The notes below the pieces were generated by a model. That model had not been told where the DNA came from. It did no database searches and saw nothing but the letters and a program-made list of their open reading frames with translations. A DNA stretch of 45,391 nt, taken from assembly GCA_018699415.1 (NCBI GenBank), contig JABIQM010000253.1:1-45391 (forward strand), written 5' to 3'. The translations under genes and the position numbers were made by a program. Shown here piece after piece: positions 30,136 through 39,239 of this stretch; position 1 is the stretch's first letter; every line of letters begins with the position of its first letter. The stretch comes from Acidimicrobiaceae bacterium. Lineage in GTDB: Bacteria; Actinomycetota; Acidimicrobiia; Acidimicrobiales; Aldehydirespiratoraceae.

Positions 30136-30191
30136 TAGTGGCTAAGAGCTCCATGGGTGACGGGTATCAGTCGGGATTCACCCGACGGTCA

Positions 30192-30905
30192 CTATCCATC
30201 AGAATCAGGAGCGTCGCTTTCGCCATCGGTTGTAACAGTTTCAAGCGGGACAGGATCCTGGGAGATCCGATCCGAACCGGTGCTCGCTTCAAGCTGAGCG
30301 AGGGCAGCGGCGCTGGGTGCCGGCGGATCTTCGCCGACGGGAACCTTTGCGATTGTGAAGGCTTCGCGGTCACTGAGGAACTGAACCTCTCCGAAGTCCC
30401 TGTCGTACACGGCAACCAACCGGATCTCAGGATCCACCTCGAAACGACCGATCTTGATGACTGCAGCCTCATCGCCACAGCCGTCATCAGCCACGATGTC
30501 CTGGAACTCTCGTGCAATGATCTCGTCGGAGCTAACCGTCGCTTCCATCGCCTCAAAGAAGACCGACAGCTGAGCGTCCGTGCCGGTAGCAGAGCTATTG
30601 AACGGATGGATATGGATCAGACCATCCTGATGACTATGGATGCCGTCCGGGTCAGCAACGCTCTGGAACTCAGCCACAGGCGTGCCACAGTCGTAGACCG
30701 TGTAGGCGGAGTGCCAGTGGTCGGCCGTGGTCGGAGCCACCACTTCCCGGCCCTCACGTGCGATCACGACCAGCGCAATGCCAAGGATGACAACGACCGC
30801 AATGGTGAGCGGGAAACCCAGCTCCCGCTTTTCCGACGCGCCTCGCGAAGAGGCTGCTGCTTTGGCGGCCCGCTGGACCTTCTTGGACGAACTTGCTTTA
30901 CCCAC
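30192..30905 (-). CDS. His-rich membrane-anchored protein of unknown function
   Basis: I do not recognise a characterised family. The 237-residue product has a Lys/Ser/Ala-rich N-terminus (GKASSSKKVQRAAKAAASS), one membrane helix (about 34-49) and an exported domain. That domain contains DHWHSAYTVYDCG and a second dense His motif, GIHSHQDGLIHIHPFN, then VADDGCGDEA, with a disordered acidic tail. The arrangement of HWH, HSH and HIH suggests metal binding. I place the start at GTG 30905 because N-termini of this kind usually open with GKASSS; an ATG at 30938 would add 11 residues. It sits behind a glycosyltransferase gene on the same strand with a gap of about 50 bp. Confidence 0.7.
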   Translation of the reverse strand: MGKASSSKKVQRAAKAAASSRGASEKRELGFPLTIAVVVILGIALVVIAREGREVVAPTTADHWHSAYTVYDCGTPVAEFQSVADPDGIHSHQDGLIHIHPFNSSATGTDAQLSVFFEAMEATVSSDEIIAREFQDIVADDGCGDEAAVIKIGRFEVDPEIRLVAVYDRDFGEVQFLSDREAFTIAKVPVGEDPPAPSAAALAQLEASTGSDRISQDPVPLETVTTDGESDAPDSDG

Positions 30906-30957
30906 GGCGTGCAACGCTAGCGGCAGCGCGGGGCGCATCGGCGCGCACCGACCCGGA

Positions 30958-32190
30958 TTAGCGACTGCTTCTCAACTCGTCGAACAGGTCGATATAGGCC
31001 GTTGCAACACCTGTTGGCGATACCCAGCTCTCGACGAATCGGCGACCCCGGTCCCCCATAGCAGCCGTTGCGTCCGGGTTGTCAAGCAATTCGCGCAGAG
31101 TCTCGATAAATGCAGCGCTGTCCTCGGGCCGACAGGTGACGCCACATTCGTGGGTCAGCAGCACCCGTTCGACCTCAGTCTCCGGGTCGATCGAGGCCAA
31201 CACGGGGCGGCCGGCAGCCAGGACCGAGTAGAGCTTCGATGGCACTGATGACCGAGCGAGGCCCTTGCGCAGCGCAATCACGTGTATGTCGCCTGCCGCA
31301 AGCATCTCACTCAACCGCTCGGGCGGCTGGAAGTCAATGAAGTGAACATTGTCGAGATCAGCGGCAAGAACTTGCAGGCGCGGGCGCTCGGAGCCGCCAC
31401 CGTTGATTACGAACACCACATCTTCTCGGTCGGTCATCGCGCGAGCAGCATCGATCAGCAGCTCGAGTGGCTGCGAGAACCCAAGGTTGCCGGCGTACAT
31501 CACCACGGTGCGATCACCGAGATCGAAGTCCTCACGGTACGAGTTCCGGCGCTCTGCCGGTTGGATCCGTTCGGTATCAACAAAGTTCGCAATGACACGA
31601 ACCTTGGTCGATGAATCTTCACCGATCTTGGCGGACACGTTCTCCGCCAGATCGTCGGACAACACCGTCACGGCATCGGCGCGCCGGTAGATGAAGCGCT
31701 CCAGCCACCGGGCGATACCAATGATCGTTGGGTCGGTGATTGCTCCGACCTCTATCGCGACATCCGGGAAAATATCCTGCACATTGAACACGAAGGGCAC
31801 ACGACGAACACGGGCCGTGACCCACGCTGGAAGCCCGAGGGTCAAGGGAGGCGACATGGCGAGTACCACATCGGGCCGGCGCCGGCGCAGCAGCAAGAGC
31901 AGCCCTGCCAGCCCCGTGAATCCCACAAACCCCAGCGCGCGAGCAGGGATGTTTCGCTTATCGGTAGGGAACGGATGGACTCGGGTAATCCAGCCCCACG
32001 CAGTCCGCTCGGTCCGCCACAGCTGACCCCGCCATTCCGGTTCGACAGCGTGCTCGGTGTACCACGGTAACGAGGTGACGATTTCGACCTCATGACCTTG
32101 CTCCGCCACGCGGTGCACGATCTCGGTCATGACCACACCGGTCGGTGCCGGGTCAGGGTCAAAATGAGGGCAGATCACTAGCACACGCAT
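30958..32190 (-). CDS. family 4 glycosyltransferase, WcaI-like
   Basis: This 410-residue GT-B enzyme starts RVLVICPHFDPDPAPTGVVM, the typical WcaI-like N-terminus, with an interior hydrophobic segment around residue 90. Its C-terminal lobe has VVMYAGNLGFSQ, the INGGGSERPRLQ loop and SSVPSKLYSVLAAGRPVLA, which contacts the donor. Members transfer sugars such as fucose or deoxysugars in capsule or exopolysaccharide synthesis. A strong AGGAGGG lies before the ATG, and the gene is 12 nt after the stop of the next GT4, so the cluster is likely one operon. Confidence 0.9.
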   Translation of the reverse strand: MRVLVICPHFDPDPAPTGVVMTEIVHRVAEQGHEVEIVTSLPWYTEHAVEPEWRGQLWRTERTAWGWITRVHPFPTDKRNIPARALGFVGFTGLAGLLLLLRRRRPDVVLAMSPPLTLGLPAWVTARVRRVPFVFNVQDIFPDVAIEVGAITDPTIIGIARWLERFIYRRADAVTVLSDDLAENVSAKIGEDSSTKVRVIANFVDTERIQPAERRNSYREDFDLGDRTVVMYAGNLGFSQPLELLIDAARAMTDREDVVFVINGGGSERPRLQVLAADLDNVHFIDFQPPERLSEMLAAGDIHVIALRKGLARSSVPSKLYSVLAAGRPVLASIDPETEVERVLLTHECGVTCRPEDSAAFIETLRELLDNPDATAAMGDRGRRFVESWVSPTGVATAYIDLFDELRSSR

Positions 32191-32202
32191 TGTTCAACCC
32201 TC

Positions 32203-33315
32203 CTAGGAAACAGCGTCGCGCCAAACGCTGAGTAAGGCTGCAGCAGACGATGCTGGAGAATAGGCTTCGGCTCGAGCCGTACCCGCCACGGCGAGTTCTG
32301 CACGGCGCATCTCATCGCCGAGAAGACCGCTCAAGGCTGCAGCCCATCCCTCAATATCACCAGGATCGACTAGCACGCCTGCATTGCCAAGGACCTCGGG
32401 TAGCGCCGTGGTGCTCGCCGCCACCACCGGAGTGCCCCGATGCATGGCTTCGAGCACAGGAAGACCGAAACCCTCGTAGCGCGACGGGAACGCCATGACA
32501 TCAGCGCGAGCGGTGAGTTCAGCCAGCGTGGCCGCTTCGACGCGCCCAAGATGACGTATGTGTTGCCCCTCTGGGTCGAGGGCTCGGATTGCGGCCTCAA
32601 GAGGAGTCGCACATCGACCGGCTCCACCGGTGAACACCACAAGGACATCGGGATGCGCGTCGATCAGGGCTGGCAGCACATCGAGAAGGACCCGATGATT
32701 CTTGTGGGGATGTGAGACGGCTGGATAGATGATCAACGGACGATCACCGAGCGAGGCGACCACAGGATGGACCGTGCCATGTATCACGCCAGGGTCGGAG
32801 GTCGACGAGACGACTCGCACTCGGTCCGGGGCGCAACCGAACCGATCGATGATCTGTCGGCGCACCCACGCCGACGGGGTCACCACGACATCAGCTCCCA
32901 GAACGGTACGCGGCAAGGCAGAGGCGAGATAGCGCTGCTTGAGAGCAGAGAAGTTCTCAGGCATGTCAAGTGGCTGAATGTCGTGAACAGTGACAACTGT
33001 CGGACATCCTGGTCGACGGGCAGGGATTCGGCCACCGAAGTGATGGACCAGATCAAAGTCACGAGTGGCATGGGTCACCCAGGTCGACTCGATGACAACC
33101 CGGTAGGGCCGGCGATGTGCCGGACCTCGAAACGGCAAGGCCGCGTGGCAATCGAGCTTTGGGTGTGAGGTGAAGAAGTTTTTGGCACCGACAACCGTCA
33201 CCTCGACGTCGTCGTCTTGATGATCAGCAAGCGCGCGTAGGAGTCGCACGGAGTACTCCTCGCTACCGCCGACCGCTCCGGGAACGACGAATGCGAGGTT
33301 GGCCGCGACCCTCAT
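32203..33315 (-). CDS. family 4 glycosyltransferase
   Basis: This 370-residue GT-B protein begins MRVAANLAFVVPGAVGGSEEYSVRLL. Its middle contains VVTVHDIQPLDMPENFS and VVVTPSAWVRRQIIDRFG. The C-terminal lobe has the conserved PSRYEGFGLPVLEAMHRGTP donor-binding motif and the NAGVLVDPGD segment. Sugar and acceptor cannot be deduced. I chose ATG 33315 over the longer open frame (33345), which would overlap the neighbouring gene. It sits between two other GT4 genes in the same direction. Confidence 0.9.
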   Translation of the reverse strand: MRVAANLAFVVPGAVGGSEEYSVRLLRALADHQDDDVEVTVVGAKNFFTSHPKLDCHAALPFRGPAHRRPYRVVIESTWVTHATRDFDLVHHFGGRIPARRPGCPTVVTVHDIQPLDMPENFSALKQRYLASALPRTVLGADVVVTPSAWVRRQIIDRFGCAPDRVRVVSSTSDPGVIHGTVHPVVASLGDRPLIIYPAVSHPHKNHRVLLDVLPALIDAHPDVLVVFTGGAGRCATPLEAAIRALDPEGQHIRHLGRVEAATLAELTARADVMAFPSRYEGFGLPVLEAMHRGTPVVAASTTALPEVLGNAGVLVDPGDIEGWAAALSGLLGDEMRRAELAVAGTARAEAYSPASSAAALLSVWRDAVS

Positions 33316-33328
33316 GGCGCCCCGTCCG

Positions 33329-34426
33329 TCACCGCACAACCTCACGGTAAACCGATGCCGTCAAGCTGGCGGTGTTTTCCCAGGTGAGCGCTGCAGCACG
33401 GAACCGAGCCTTCGCTGACAGCTTGTCACGAAGAACGGCATCGCTGGCGATCTCATCGATCGCTGTGGCAATCGACCCGCTGTCAAGTGGATCGATGAGG
33501 CGAGCGGCACCCCCAGCGACTTCCTCGGTCGCCGAACCGCGGCTCGTGATCACGGGCGTGCCTTGCGCCATTGCCTCAAGAACCGGCATGCCGAATCCCT
33601 CCATCAGACTGGGGTACACAAATATCGTCGCCAGTTCGTACAGGACGCTCAGGACCGAATCCGGAACCACACCAAGATGGCGGACACGGTCAGTGCCGCC
33701 CGGAGTGCCGTACATCGCTTGGTTTCCCCATCCAACCGGACCAACCAGGATGAGCGGCAGATCAGCGTGAGCGCTCTGGTGCGCTTCTAGGAGCGACGGG
33801 AGGTTCTTGCGTGGTTCTGCGGTTCCGACCCAGAGGACAAACTCCTCAGGGAGCGAGTAGGCCGCTCTGACGTTCTCGCGGTCAGACTCCGCTATCACAA
33901 CCGGCTCACAGCCCCAAGGAATGACCCGAAGTTGTCCTTGCTCGATCCCGGCATGTCGACAGTCTTTCGCAGTCGCCTCAGATGGCACAATGACCAGATC
34001 CGCTTCAACTTTTGCGAGTTCCAGGCTGCGAGTCATGAACGACACACCCCGCTTGGTGAATTGCTCCGGTCGATGCAGGAAAGCGAGATCGTGGATCGTG
34101 GCCACGAGCGCCGCCCCGGACCGGGGTGGCATCACTCCCCCGGTTGCGTGTACGACATCAATCGGTCCGGTCCAGCGTGTGACCGCTGGCCGACGGAGAC
34201 GGTGCCACGCCTCATACAGGGCGAGACGCGAAAGCGGGAGATGCTCGACCGGGATCGTTGGCGCCAGATCTGTGGGTGCTGGCTCGCGATGACGGGCGGC
34301 AAGACCCACAAGCTCAACATCCGTGTACCTCGCCACCGCATCGAGGGTGCGGATCGTGGACGTCGCCGTTCCCCCCGGAACACGGTGCCAACTCTGCTCA
34401 ACGACCGCAGCGACTCTGGGACCCAC
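33329..34426 (-). CDS. family 4 glycosyltransferase
   Basis: This roughly 365-residue GT-B protein has the WHRVPGGTATSTIRTLDAV N-terminal segment, VATIHDLAFLHRPEQFT, VIVPSEATAKDCRHAGI, VLWVGTAEPRKNLPSLLEAH and the donor site PSLMEGFGMPVLEAMAQGTP. The frame is open upstream to 34558, but conserved sequence starts near residue 45 of that frame. GTG at 34426 lies 57 nt after the UXS stop and has no Shine-Dalgarno sequence, so the start is uncertain. The paralogy with the two adjacent GT4 genes and the one at 42067 suggests each adds a different sugar to the same polymer. Confidence 0.88.
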   Translation of the reverse strand: MGPRVAAVVEQSWHRVPGGTATSTIRTLDAVARYTDVELVGLAARHREPAPTDLAPTIPVEHLPLSRLALYEAWHRLRRPAVTRWTGPIDVVHATGGVMPPRSGAALVATIHDLAFLHRPEQFTKRGVSFMTRSLELAKVEADLVIVPSEATAKDCRHAGIEQGQLRVIPWGCEPVVIAESDRENVRAAYSLPEEFVLWVGTAEPRKNLPSLLEAHQSAHADLPLILVGPVGWGNQAMYGTPGGTDRVRHLGVVPDSVLSVLYELATIFVYPSLMEGFGMPVLEAMAQGTPVITSRGSATEEVAGGAARLIDPLDSGSIATAIDEIASDAVLRDKLSAKARFRAAALTWENTASLTASVYREVVR

Positions 34427-34482
34427 GGTCGGAGTCTGGCAGAACGGGCTGCGATCTCCTCCGATGGAGTACGGGTTGCGAA

Positions 34483-35421
34483 CTAGAGGGCGACCGCAGT
34501 CTTGAAATAGTCGACCGTGCGAGCGACACCTTCGCGAAGCTGAATTTGTGGTTCCCAATCCAGGATCTCGCGAGCCCGGGTGATATCGGGACGGCGTTGA
34601 GTTGGATCATCGGTTGGAAGCGGATGCATCTCCACAGTCGATGACGAACCAATCGTCTCGATGACGATGTCGGCGAGTTCTTTTACCGTGAACTCGTTGG
34701 GGTTGCCGATGTTCACAGGATCGTTCTCGTCAGAGTCGAGAAGCGCGATAAGCCCTTCTATCTCGTCATCGACATAGCAGAAACTCCTGGTTTGGGTGCC
34801 GTCGCCGTAGATCGTGAGCGGTTCGCCGCGCAGCGCCTGGACGATGAAGTTGGAAACGACGCGACCATCGTTGGCCCGCATGCGCGGGCCGTAGGTATTG
34901 AAGATCCGCACAATCCTCGTATCGAGTCCGTGATAGCGGTGATATGCCATCGTGATCGCTTCGGAAAAACGTTTTGCCTCGTCGTAAACCCCGCGGGGGC
35001 CGATGGGGTTGACGTTGCCCCAATAATCTTCGGTTTGCGGATGTACGTGGGGATCGCCATAAACCTCGGACGTGGATGCGAGGAAGAATTTTGCGCCCTT
35101 CTCCTTCGCCAGACCCAAACTGTTATGGGTTCCCAGCGAGCCGACCTTGAGTGTTTGGATCGGCATATCGAGATAGTCGATCGGTGATGCCGGACTGGCG
35201 AAGTGCATGACCGCGTCGACGTCGCCCGGGACCAAGATGAAGTCCGACACATCGCGCTGGCTGAACGTGAACTCCTTGTGATCGAACAGATGCTCGATAT
35301 TGGAGATGTCGCCCGTGCTGAGATTGTCAATGGCGACAACTTCGTCACCACGCTCAAGGAGCAGATCGCAGAGATGAGAGCCAAGAAAGCCGGCACCTCC
35401 GGTGATCACAATCCGTGCCAT
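34483..35421 (-). CDS. UDP-glucuronate decarboxylase (UDP-xylose synthase)
   Basis: This 312-residue extended SDR enzyme decarboxylates UDP-glucuronate to UDP-xylose using bound NAD. It begins [20 protein letters not shown] and has [28 protein letters not shown], the Ser/Tyr/Lys catalytic set in [10 protein letters not shown] and YDEAKRFSE, and [11 protein letters not shown]. The SPASP and YDEAK patterns are characteristic of UXS rather than 4-epimerases. The ATG overlaps the UGD stop by one base (TGATG), so substrate production and use are translationally coupled. GT4 genes follow directly. Confidence 0.92.
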   Translation of the reverse strand: MARIVITGGAGFLGSHLCDLLLERGDEVVAIDNLSTGDISNIEHLFDHKEFTFSQRDVSDFILVPGDVDAVMHFASPASPIDYLDMPIQTLKVGSLGTHNSLGLAKEKGAKFFLASTSEVYGDPHVHPQTEDYWGNVNPIGPRGVYDEAKRFSEAITMAYHRYHGLDTRIVRIFNTYGPRMRANDGRVVSNFIVQALRGEPLTIYGDGTQTRSFCYVDDEIEGLIALLDSDENDPVNIGNPNEFTVKELADIVIETIGSSSTVEMHPLPTDDPTQRRPDITRAREILDWEPQIQLREGVARTVDYFKTAVAL

Positions 35422-36692
35422 CAGGAGCGCCCGACCCCTTGATAGGTGAATCCGCAGCGACGAAGCGCACCGCGATCAAGCAGGTTGCGAGCATCCACGA
35501 CGTTGCGCGCAGCCATAACGTCGCCGATCTTGTCAAGGTCAAGCCACTTGAAGTCATCCCATTCCGTGCCGACGACAAGCGCCACAGCACCCTCGCACGC
35601 CGCATAGGCATCGTCGACCACATCAAGGCCGTCCATGTTCACGCTCTTCACGGCTGGGTCGTAGCCGCGGACCGTGGCGCCCTTGGCGATCAGTCGACGC
35701 GCTATCTCGAGAGACGGCGATTCACGGACGTCATCAGTACCGGCCTTGAAGGCAAGACCAAGCAATGCGACAGTGGCGCCGTCGATGTCGGCCACCGACT
35801 CGACCTTGCCGACAATCCGTTCGAACTGCTCTTCGTTCACGGCAACCACACCGCGCATCAACGAGAAGTCGTAGCCCGCGTCCTCCGCGATCGAGATGAT
35901 TGCCTTGGCGTCTTTCGGGAAGCATGAACCACCCCAGCCAGGGCCAGGGCGAAGGAACTCGTGACCAATGCGATGGTCGTAACCCATACCGAGGAGGACG
36001 TCGTTGACGTCGGCACCCACCGCTTCACATACCGCCGCAATGGCATTGGTGAATGACAACTTGGTGGCGAGAAACGCGTTGGCCGCGTACTTACACGTCT
36101 CAGCCGACGCAGGGTCCGTGACCATGATCGGGGCACGCACCTCGAGATAAAGCGATGCGACACGCCCAGCGGCTACCTGGTCATCGCTGCCGATGACGAC
36201 GCGGTCAGGGTTGAGGAAGTCGTCGACCGCCGTGCCTTCACGAAGGAACTCTGGATTCGATACAACGGGAATGTCGGAGCGGCCGAGAGCTTGTTCGACG
36301 AGATGCGTCGAACCGACCGGGACCGTGGACTTGTTGACCACAATCGTGCCGGGCTGAAGCTTGGCGCTGATTTCACTGGCCGCGGCCTGGAGATAGGTGA
36401 GGTCGGCGGAACCGTCGGCGCCCTGTGGAGTCGGGACGCAAAGATAGACGAACTCCGCATTGGCGACGGCGTTCTCGGCGCCAAGAACGAAGGTCAGCTT
36501 GCCAGCATCAATTCCCTCCCGAACGATCTCCTCAAGACCCGCTTCATGGATCGGAATTTCACCGCGTTTCAACGACTCGACCTTTTCAGGGACAATGTCG
36601 GCACAAATCACATCGTGACCAAGTTTTGAAAAACATGCGCCGGTGGTGAGCCCGACGTATCCGGTACCGACCACGGCAATAGTGCCTGTCAT
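35421..36692 (-). CDS. UDP-glucose 6-dehydrogenase
   Basis: UGD oxidises UDP-glucose twice to UDP-glucuronate. The 423-residue product has the NAD motif [20 protein letters not shown] at the N-terminus, the [13 protein letters not shown] segment, [24 protein letters not shown], the catalytic Cys in [10 protein letters not shown] (residue about 261), [16 protein letters not shown] and a C-terminal GTEWDDF. AGGAG lies 5 nt before the second of two Met codons (36692), which I use as the start. TTGACG occurs upstream at a plausible -35 position, but the matching -10 is poor. It begins the minus-strand run that continues through UXS and three GT4 genes. Confidence 0.95.
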   Translation of the reverse strand: MTGTIAVVGTGYVGLTTGACFSKLGHDVICADIVPEKVESLKRGEIPIHEAGLEEIVREGIDAGKLTFVLGAENAVANAEFVYLCVPTPQGADGSADLTYLQAAASEISAKLQPGTIVVNKSTVPVGSTHLVEQALGRSDIPVVSNPEFLREGTAVDDFLNPDRVVIGSDDQVAAGRVASLYLEVRAPIMVTDPASAETCKYAANAFLATKLSFTNAIAAVCEAVGADVNDVLLGMGYDHRIGHEFLRPGPGWGGSCFPKDAKAIISIAEDAGYDFSLMRGVVAVNEEQFERIVGKVESVADIDGATVALLGLAFKAGTDDVRESPSLEIARRLIAKGATVRGYDPAVKSVNMDGLDVVDDAYAACEGAVALVVGTEWDDFKWLDLDKIGDVMAARNVVDARNLLDRGALRRCGFTYQGVGRS

Positions 36693-36775
36693 CATTACTC
36701 CTAAGGTCGAGCGAAAAGGCTCATCGGCTCTTGCACCAGAACGTCAAGCATAGAGACCCAAGCTGACGGGACCCT

Positions 36776-38401
36776 TCACCCACAGGATTGCCCGATAGGC
36801 GGACGTCCGCGCGTTGATTCGGCCGTCGTGGTTGGCGGCACCGTCGTTGACGGCACTGTTGTTGGTAGCACTGTTGTTGATGGCACTGTTGTTGGCGAGA
36901 GGGTGGTCGTTGGAGACACCGATGTCGGAGCCGCGGTGGTCGAGGTGTCGCTCGCTGCGACGACCGTCGTGGTCGTCACCGTAGGTGGGGGTGAGGTACT
37001 CGTGGCCGCCAGATCGGGCAGGGTTACCGTCCCATGGTCCTGAACGGCTTTCAGCGTGCTCTGAAGATCACGCGGGAAGAGGTACGAGACCTCATTGTGA
37101 TCAGAGCCGAGCACGAGCGTGATCCCAGTAGCCGTGGGCTCTTCCACAATTGCCGGTACCGGGTCGAGATATTGCGCTAGGAGCCGGGCCCCACGCTCTA
37201 GCCCCGGGGGGTGAACGATGACGGTGGTTTCCGCGTCAACAACGAGCTGGCGGTGGCCAGTCACCCCAAACCCGGCCTCATCTTGCAAGATCGCGGCCAC
37301 GGCCTCGACTTGGACAAGATCTGCACCCACCACCGCAAGGCGCACCTCAGCCGGGGTGACCCCGTCGGCCACGCCTCGGAAAATCTCAAAGATTTCCTCG
37401 TTGGCACCCTCCACCGGCTCCAAGATGAATGTCAGTCCATCTCGATCGTCAACCGGCACAACCACCAACGAGAAACGATGCAGTGCGTCCGGGTCGAAGT
37501 CGGTGAACGCTGCACCTAGGTCAATGAGTTCAGCGGGGGTCAGGCCCTGGTCGAGGACGACGCTGTCGGCCCCAGACTCGATGAGCGAAGACATGGCAGT
37601 GATGTTGCGTGCGCCCTGAGCGATGGCCCGTTCGAGCGCCAGAACTACAAAGTCTTGCTGGCGTTCGATACGGCTGAGATCAGGCTGGTACGGGTCGAGC
37701 AGTTGCCACGTACCGTCGAGGTATTCCTCGTACTTGCGGGACCGTACGTAGCTCAACGCTGCTGCACCATCCATTTGGTAGCAACCACCCCCATCGGGGA
37801 TGTCGAGGGCCGCAAATCCGGTGGCCTCGTCTCGAGCCGGATTGTCGAACCAGATCGACACGCCATCGAGTTGGTCGACCACTGCCCGAAACGCCAAGAA
37901 GTCAAGTTGAACATAGTGATTGAGTTGGATGTCGAACGTCGTGCTGATTGCCTCGGCTAGGAGCTCAGGCCCTTCCACCAGCGTCAGTGAGTTGACCTTG
38001 TAGTCCCGGCCGTTGCGCGGGTTCGTGATGGCCATGTCTCGGGGAATTGACATCACCCAGGCCTGCCCGGATGCCGGGTCGATGCGCACCAACGCGATCG
38101 TGTCAGCCTGAAAGCGGTTCCGCGGATCGATCTCACGACCATTGTGGATCGGATCGTTGGGATCGATTCCCTGCGCACTGTCCGTGCCGATGATCAGGAA
38201 GTTGACCGGAGCACCGGGCGACGTATCGGTCACCAAAAGGTCTTCGGCGAACGTCACCCGGCCGATCTCTCCGACCCCTGCATACACGCTCTGAACGAAC
38301 CACGCCGCCGCCAGCGCGGCACCGATCACACCCATGCATACGAGAATCAAGAATCGCTGGGGCCACGTCCGCCGCAGAACCACCTTGCCGTCGATCATCA
38401 C
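36776..38401 (-). CDS. LytR-CpsA-Psr (LCP) family cell-wall polymer ligase
   Basis: LCP proteins transfer lipid-linked glycopolymers to peptidoglycan on the outer face of the membrane. The 541-residue product has one membrane helix (about 16-37), then the LCP domain with NFLIIGTDSAQG, DTIALVRID, VMSIPRDMAI, YKVNSLTLVEGPELL, DGVSIWFDNP, LSYVRSRKYEE and LSRIERQQDFV, including the Arg and Asp residues of the active site. A LytR_C-like domain covers about 350-440. A Thr/Pro/Ser-rich tail (about 465-530) is coded partly by a 15-bp tandem repeat. TATGAT lies 8 nt before GTG 38401, which suggests a leaderless start. The neighbouring genes that make UDP-xylose and the GTs fit its role. Confidence 0.93.
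   Translation of the reverse strand: MMIDGKVVLRRTWPQRFLILVCMGVIGAALAAAWFVQSVYAGVGEIGRVTFAEDLLVTDTSPGAPVNFLIIGTDSAQGIDPNDPIHNGREIDPRNRFQADTIALVRIDPASGQAWVMSIPRDMAITNPRNGRDYKVNSLTLVEGPELLAEAISTTFDIQLNHYVQLDFLAFRAVVDQLDGVSIWFDNPARDEATGFAALDIPDGGGCYQMDGAAALSYVRSRKYEEYLDGTWQLLDPYQPDLSRIERQQDFVVLALERAIAQGARNITAMSSLIESGADSVVLDQGLTPAELIDLGAAFTDFDPDALHRFSLVVVPVDDRDGLTFILEPVEGANEEIFEIFRGVADGVTPAEVRLAVVGADLVQVEAVAAILQDEAGFGVTGHRQLVVDAETTVIVHPPGLERGARLLAQYLDPVPAIVEEPTATGITLVLGSDHNEVSYLFPRDLQSTLKAVQDHGTVTLPDLAATSTSPPPTVTTTTVVAASDTSTTAAPTSVSPTTTLSPTTVPSTTVLPTTVPSTTVPPTTTAESTRGRPPIGQSCG
36837..36896. repeat. four tandem 15-bp units in the LCP tail
   Basis: Units at 36837-36851, 36852-36866, 36867-36881 and 36882-36896 follow the plus-strand pattern GGCACTGTTGTTGNN with few changes. 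On the coding strand they encode five-residue steps of Pro/Ser-Thr-Thr-Val-Pro/Leu. Copy number changes would stay in frame and only lengthen or shorten the exported linker. Confidence 0.85.
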
Positions 38402-38409
38402 GGCGCCGG

Positions 38410-38415
38410 ATCATA
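38410..38415 (-). promoter_or_regulatory. -10-like element of the LCP gene
   Basis: TATGAT on the minus strand ends 8 nt before GTG 38401, with no Shine-Dalgarno sequence between. This supports a leaderless transcript and the GTG (rather than ATG 38398) as start. The -35 region is weak. Confidence 0.5.
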
Positions 38416-38447
38416 GTGCACTGATCCGGCCTGTGGGCATCGACGAA

Positions 38448-39233
38448 TCACGAGGAACGGAGATGGACGACGTCGCCGGCGCTAAATGACCGCCGTTCCC
38501 CATCGACGTCCACGATGAGCTCGCCGGCCGGACCGAGGTCGACGGCGACTCCCTCAACACTTGTGCTGCCGGGAAGTTCGACCCGCACCGAGCGTCCAAG
38601 GGTCAACGAGTGCACGCGGAGCTCGGCAAGTGCCAGAGCCGGATTCTCACGCATCGACGCCAAGCTCTCGAGCACAAGACTGAGGATGTGATCTCGATCG
38701 GCAGTGGCACCAACGGCGGTCAACGAGGTCGCGCCATCCCGATCAATCTGGCCGATGTTCACGCCAACACCCACGATGATCGCGCCTGGAGTTCCCGAGA
38801 CGTACTCGGCCAACACGCCGGCGAGCTTGCCGGGACGTGGACCCTCCTCGATGAGAAGGTCATTAGGCCACTTGAAACCGACAGCCACCGGTGTCAGCGA
38901 TGCAACCGCCTGGCGAACGGCTGCCGCCACCGACACCACCATCGGCGGCGCCTGGGCGGCGCTGATCGGTAGGCGAAAGCTCGTGAGCAGGTGTTGCGCG
39001 GCGGCTGCCTCCCACACCCGATCGCGTCTACCTCGACCCGCAGTCTGGAGGTCGGCGACCAAGACGCAGGAGGCAAAGTCACCCGCTCGCGCCTCGCTCG
39101 CCAAGTCCGTGTTCGTCGAACCGGTTTGCCCGACATGGCGCACAGCGATGCCAACTCTCGCACCAGCCGCTACGGCTCTCGGAAAAACAATCTCCGCTGA
39201 TCTCGCATCTTGGGCAGTCATTCGGCTAGTCAT
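38448..39233 (-). CDS. birA: biotin--[acetyl-CoA-carboxylase] ligase, catalytic domain only
   Basis: BirA attaches biotin to the BCCP domain of carboxylases. The 261-residue product has the signature HVGQTGSTNTDLA, the biotinyl-adenylate loop QTAGRGRRDRVWEA, FKWPNDLLI, GKLAGVLAEYV and VGVGVNIGQ, with a small C-terminal SH3-like domain (about 215-255). No N-terminal DNA-binding domain is present, so it cannot act as the E. coli-type repressor. The start is uncertain among ATG 39233 and ATG 39221. It is divergent from the biotin carboxylase gene with only 6 bp between starts, so its substrate is made next door. Confidence 0.9.
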   Translation of the reverse strand: MTSRMTAQDARSAEIVFPRAVAAGARVGIAVRHVGQTGSTNTDLASEARAGDFASCVLVADLQTAGRGRRDRVWEAAAAQHLLTSFRLPISAAQAPPMVVSVAAAVRQAVASLTPVAVGFKWPNDLLIEEGPRPGKLAGVLAEYVSGTPGAIIVGVGVNIGQIDRDGATSLTAVGATADRDHILSLVLESLASMRENPALALAELRVHSLTLGRSVRVELPGSTSVEGVAVDLGPAGELIVDVDGERRSFSAGDVVHLRSS

Positions 39234-39239
39234 TAGCAC

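Noticed and set aside
36828-37043. Val/Gly/Thr-rich plus-strand frame opposite the LCP tail
   Set aside because: It is the antisense image of the Thr/Pro repeats and has no independent support.
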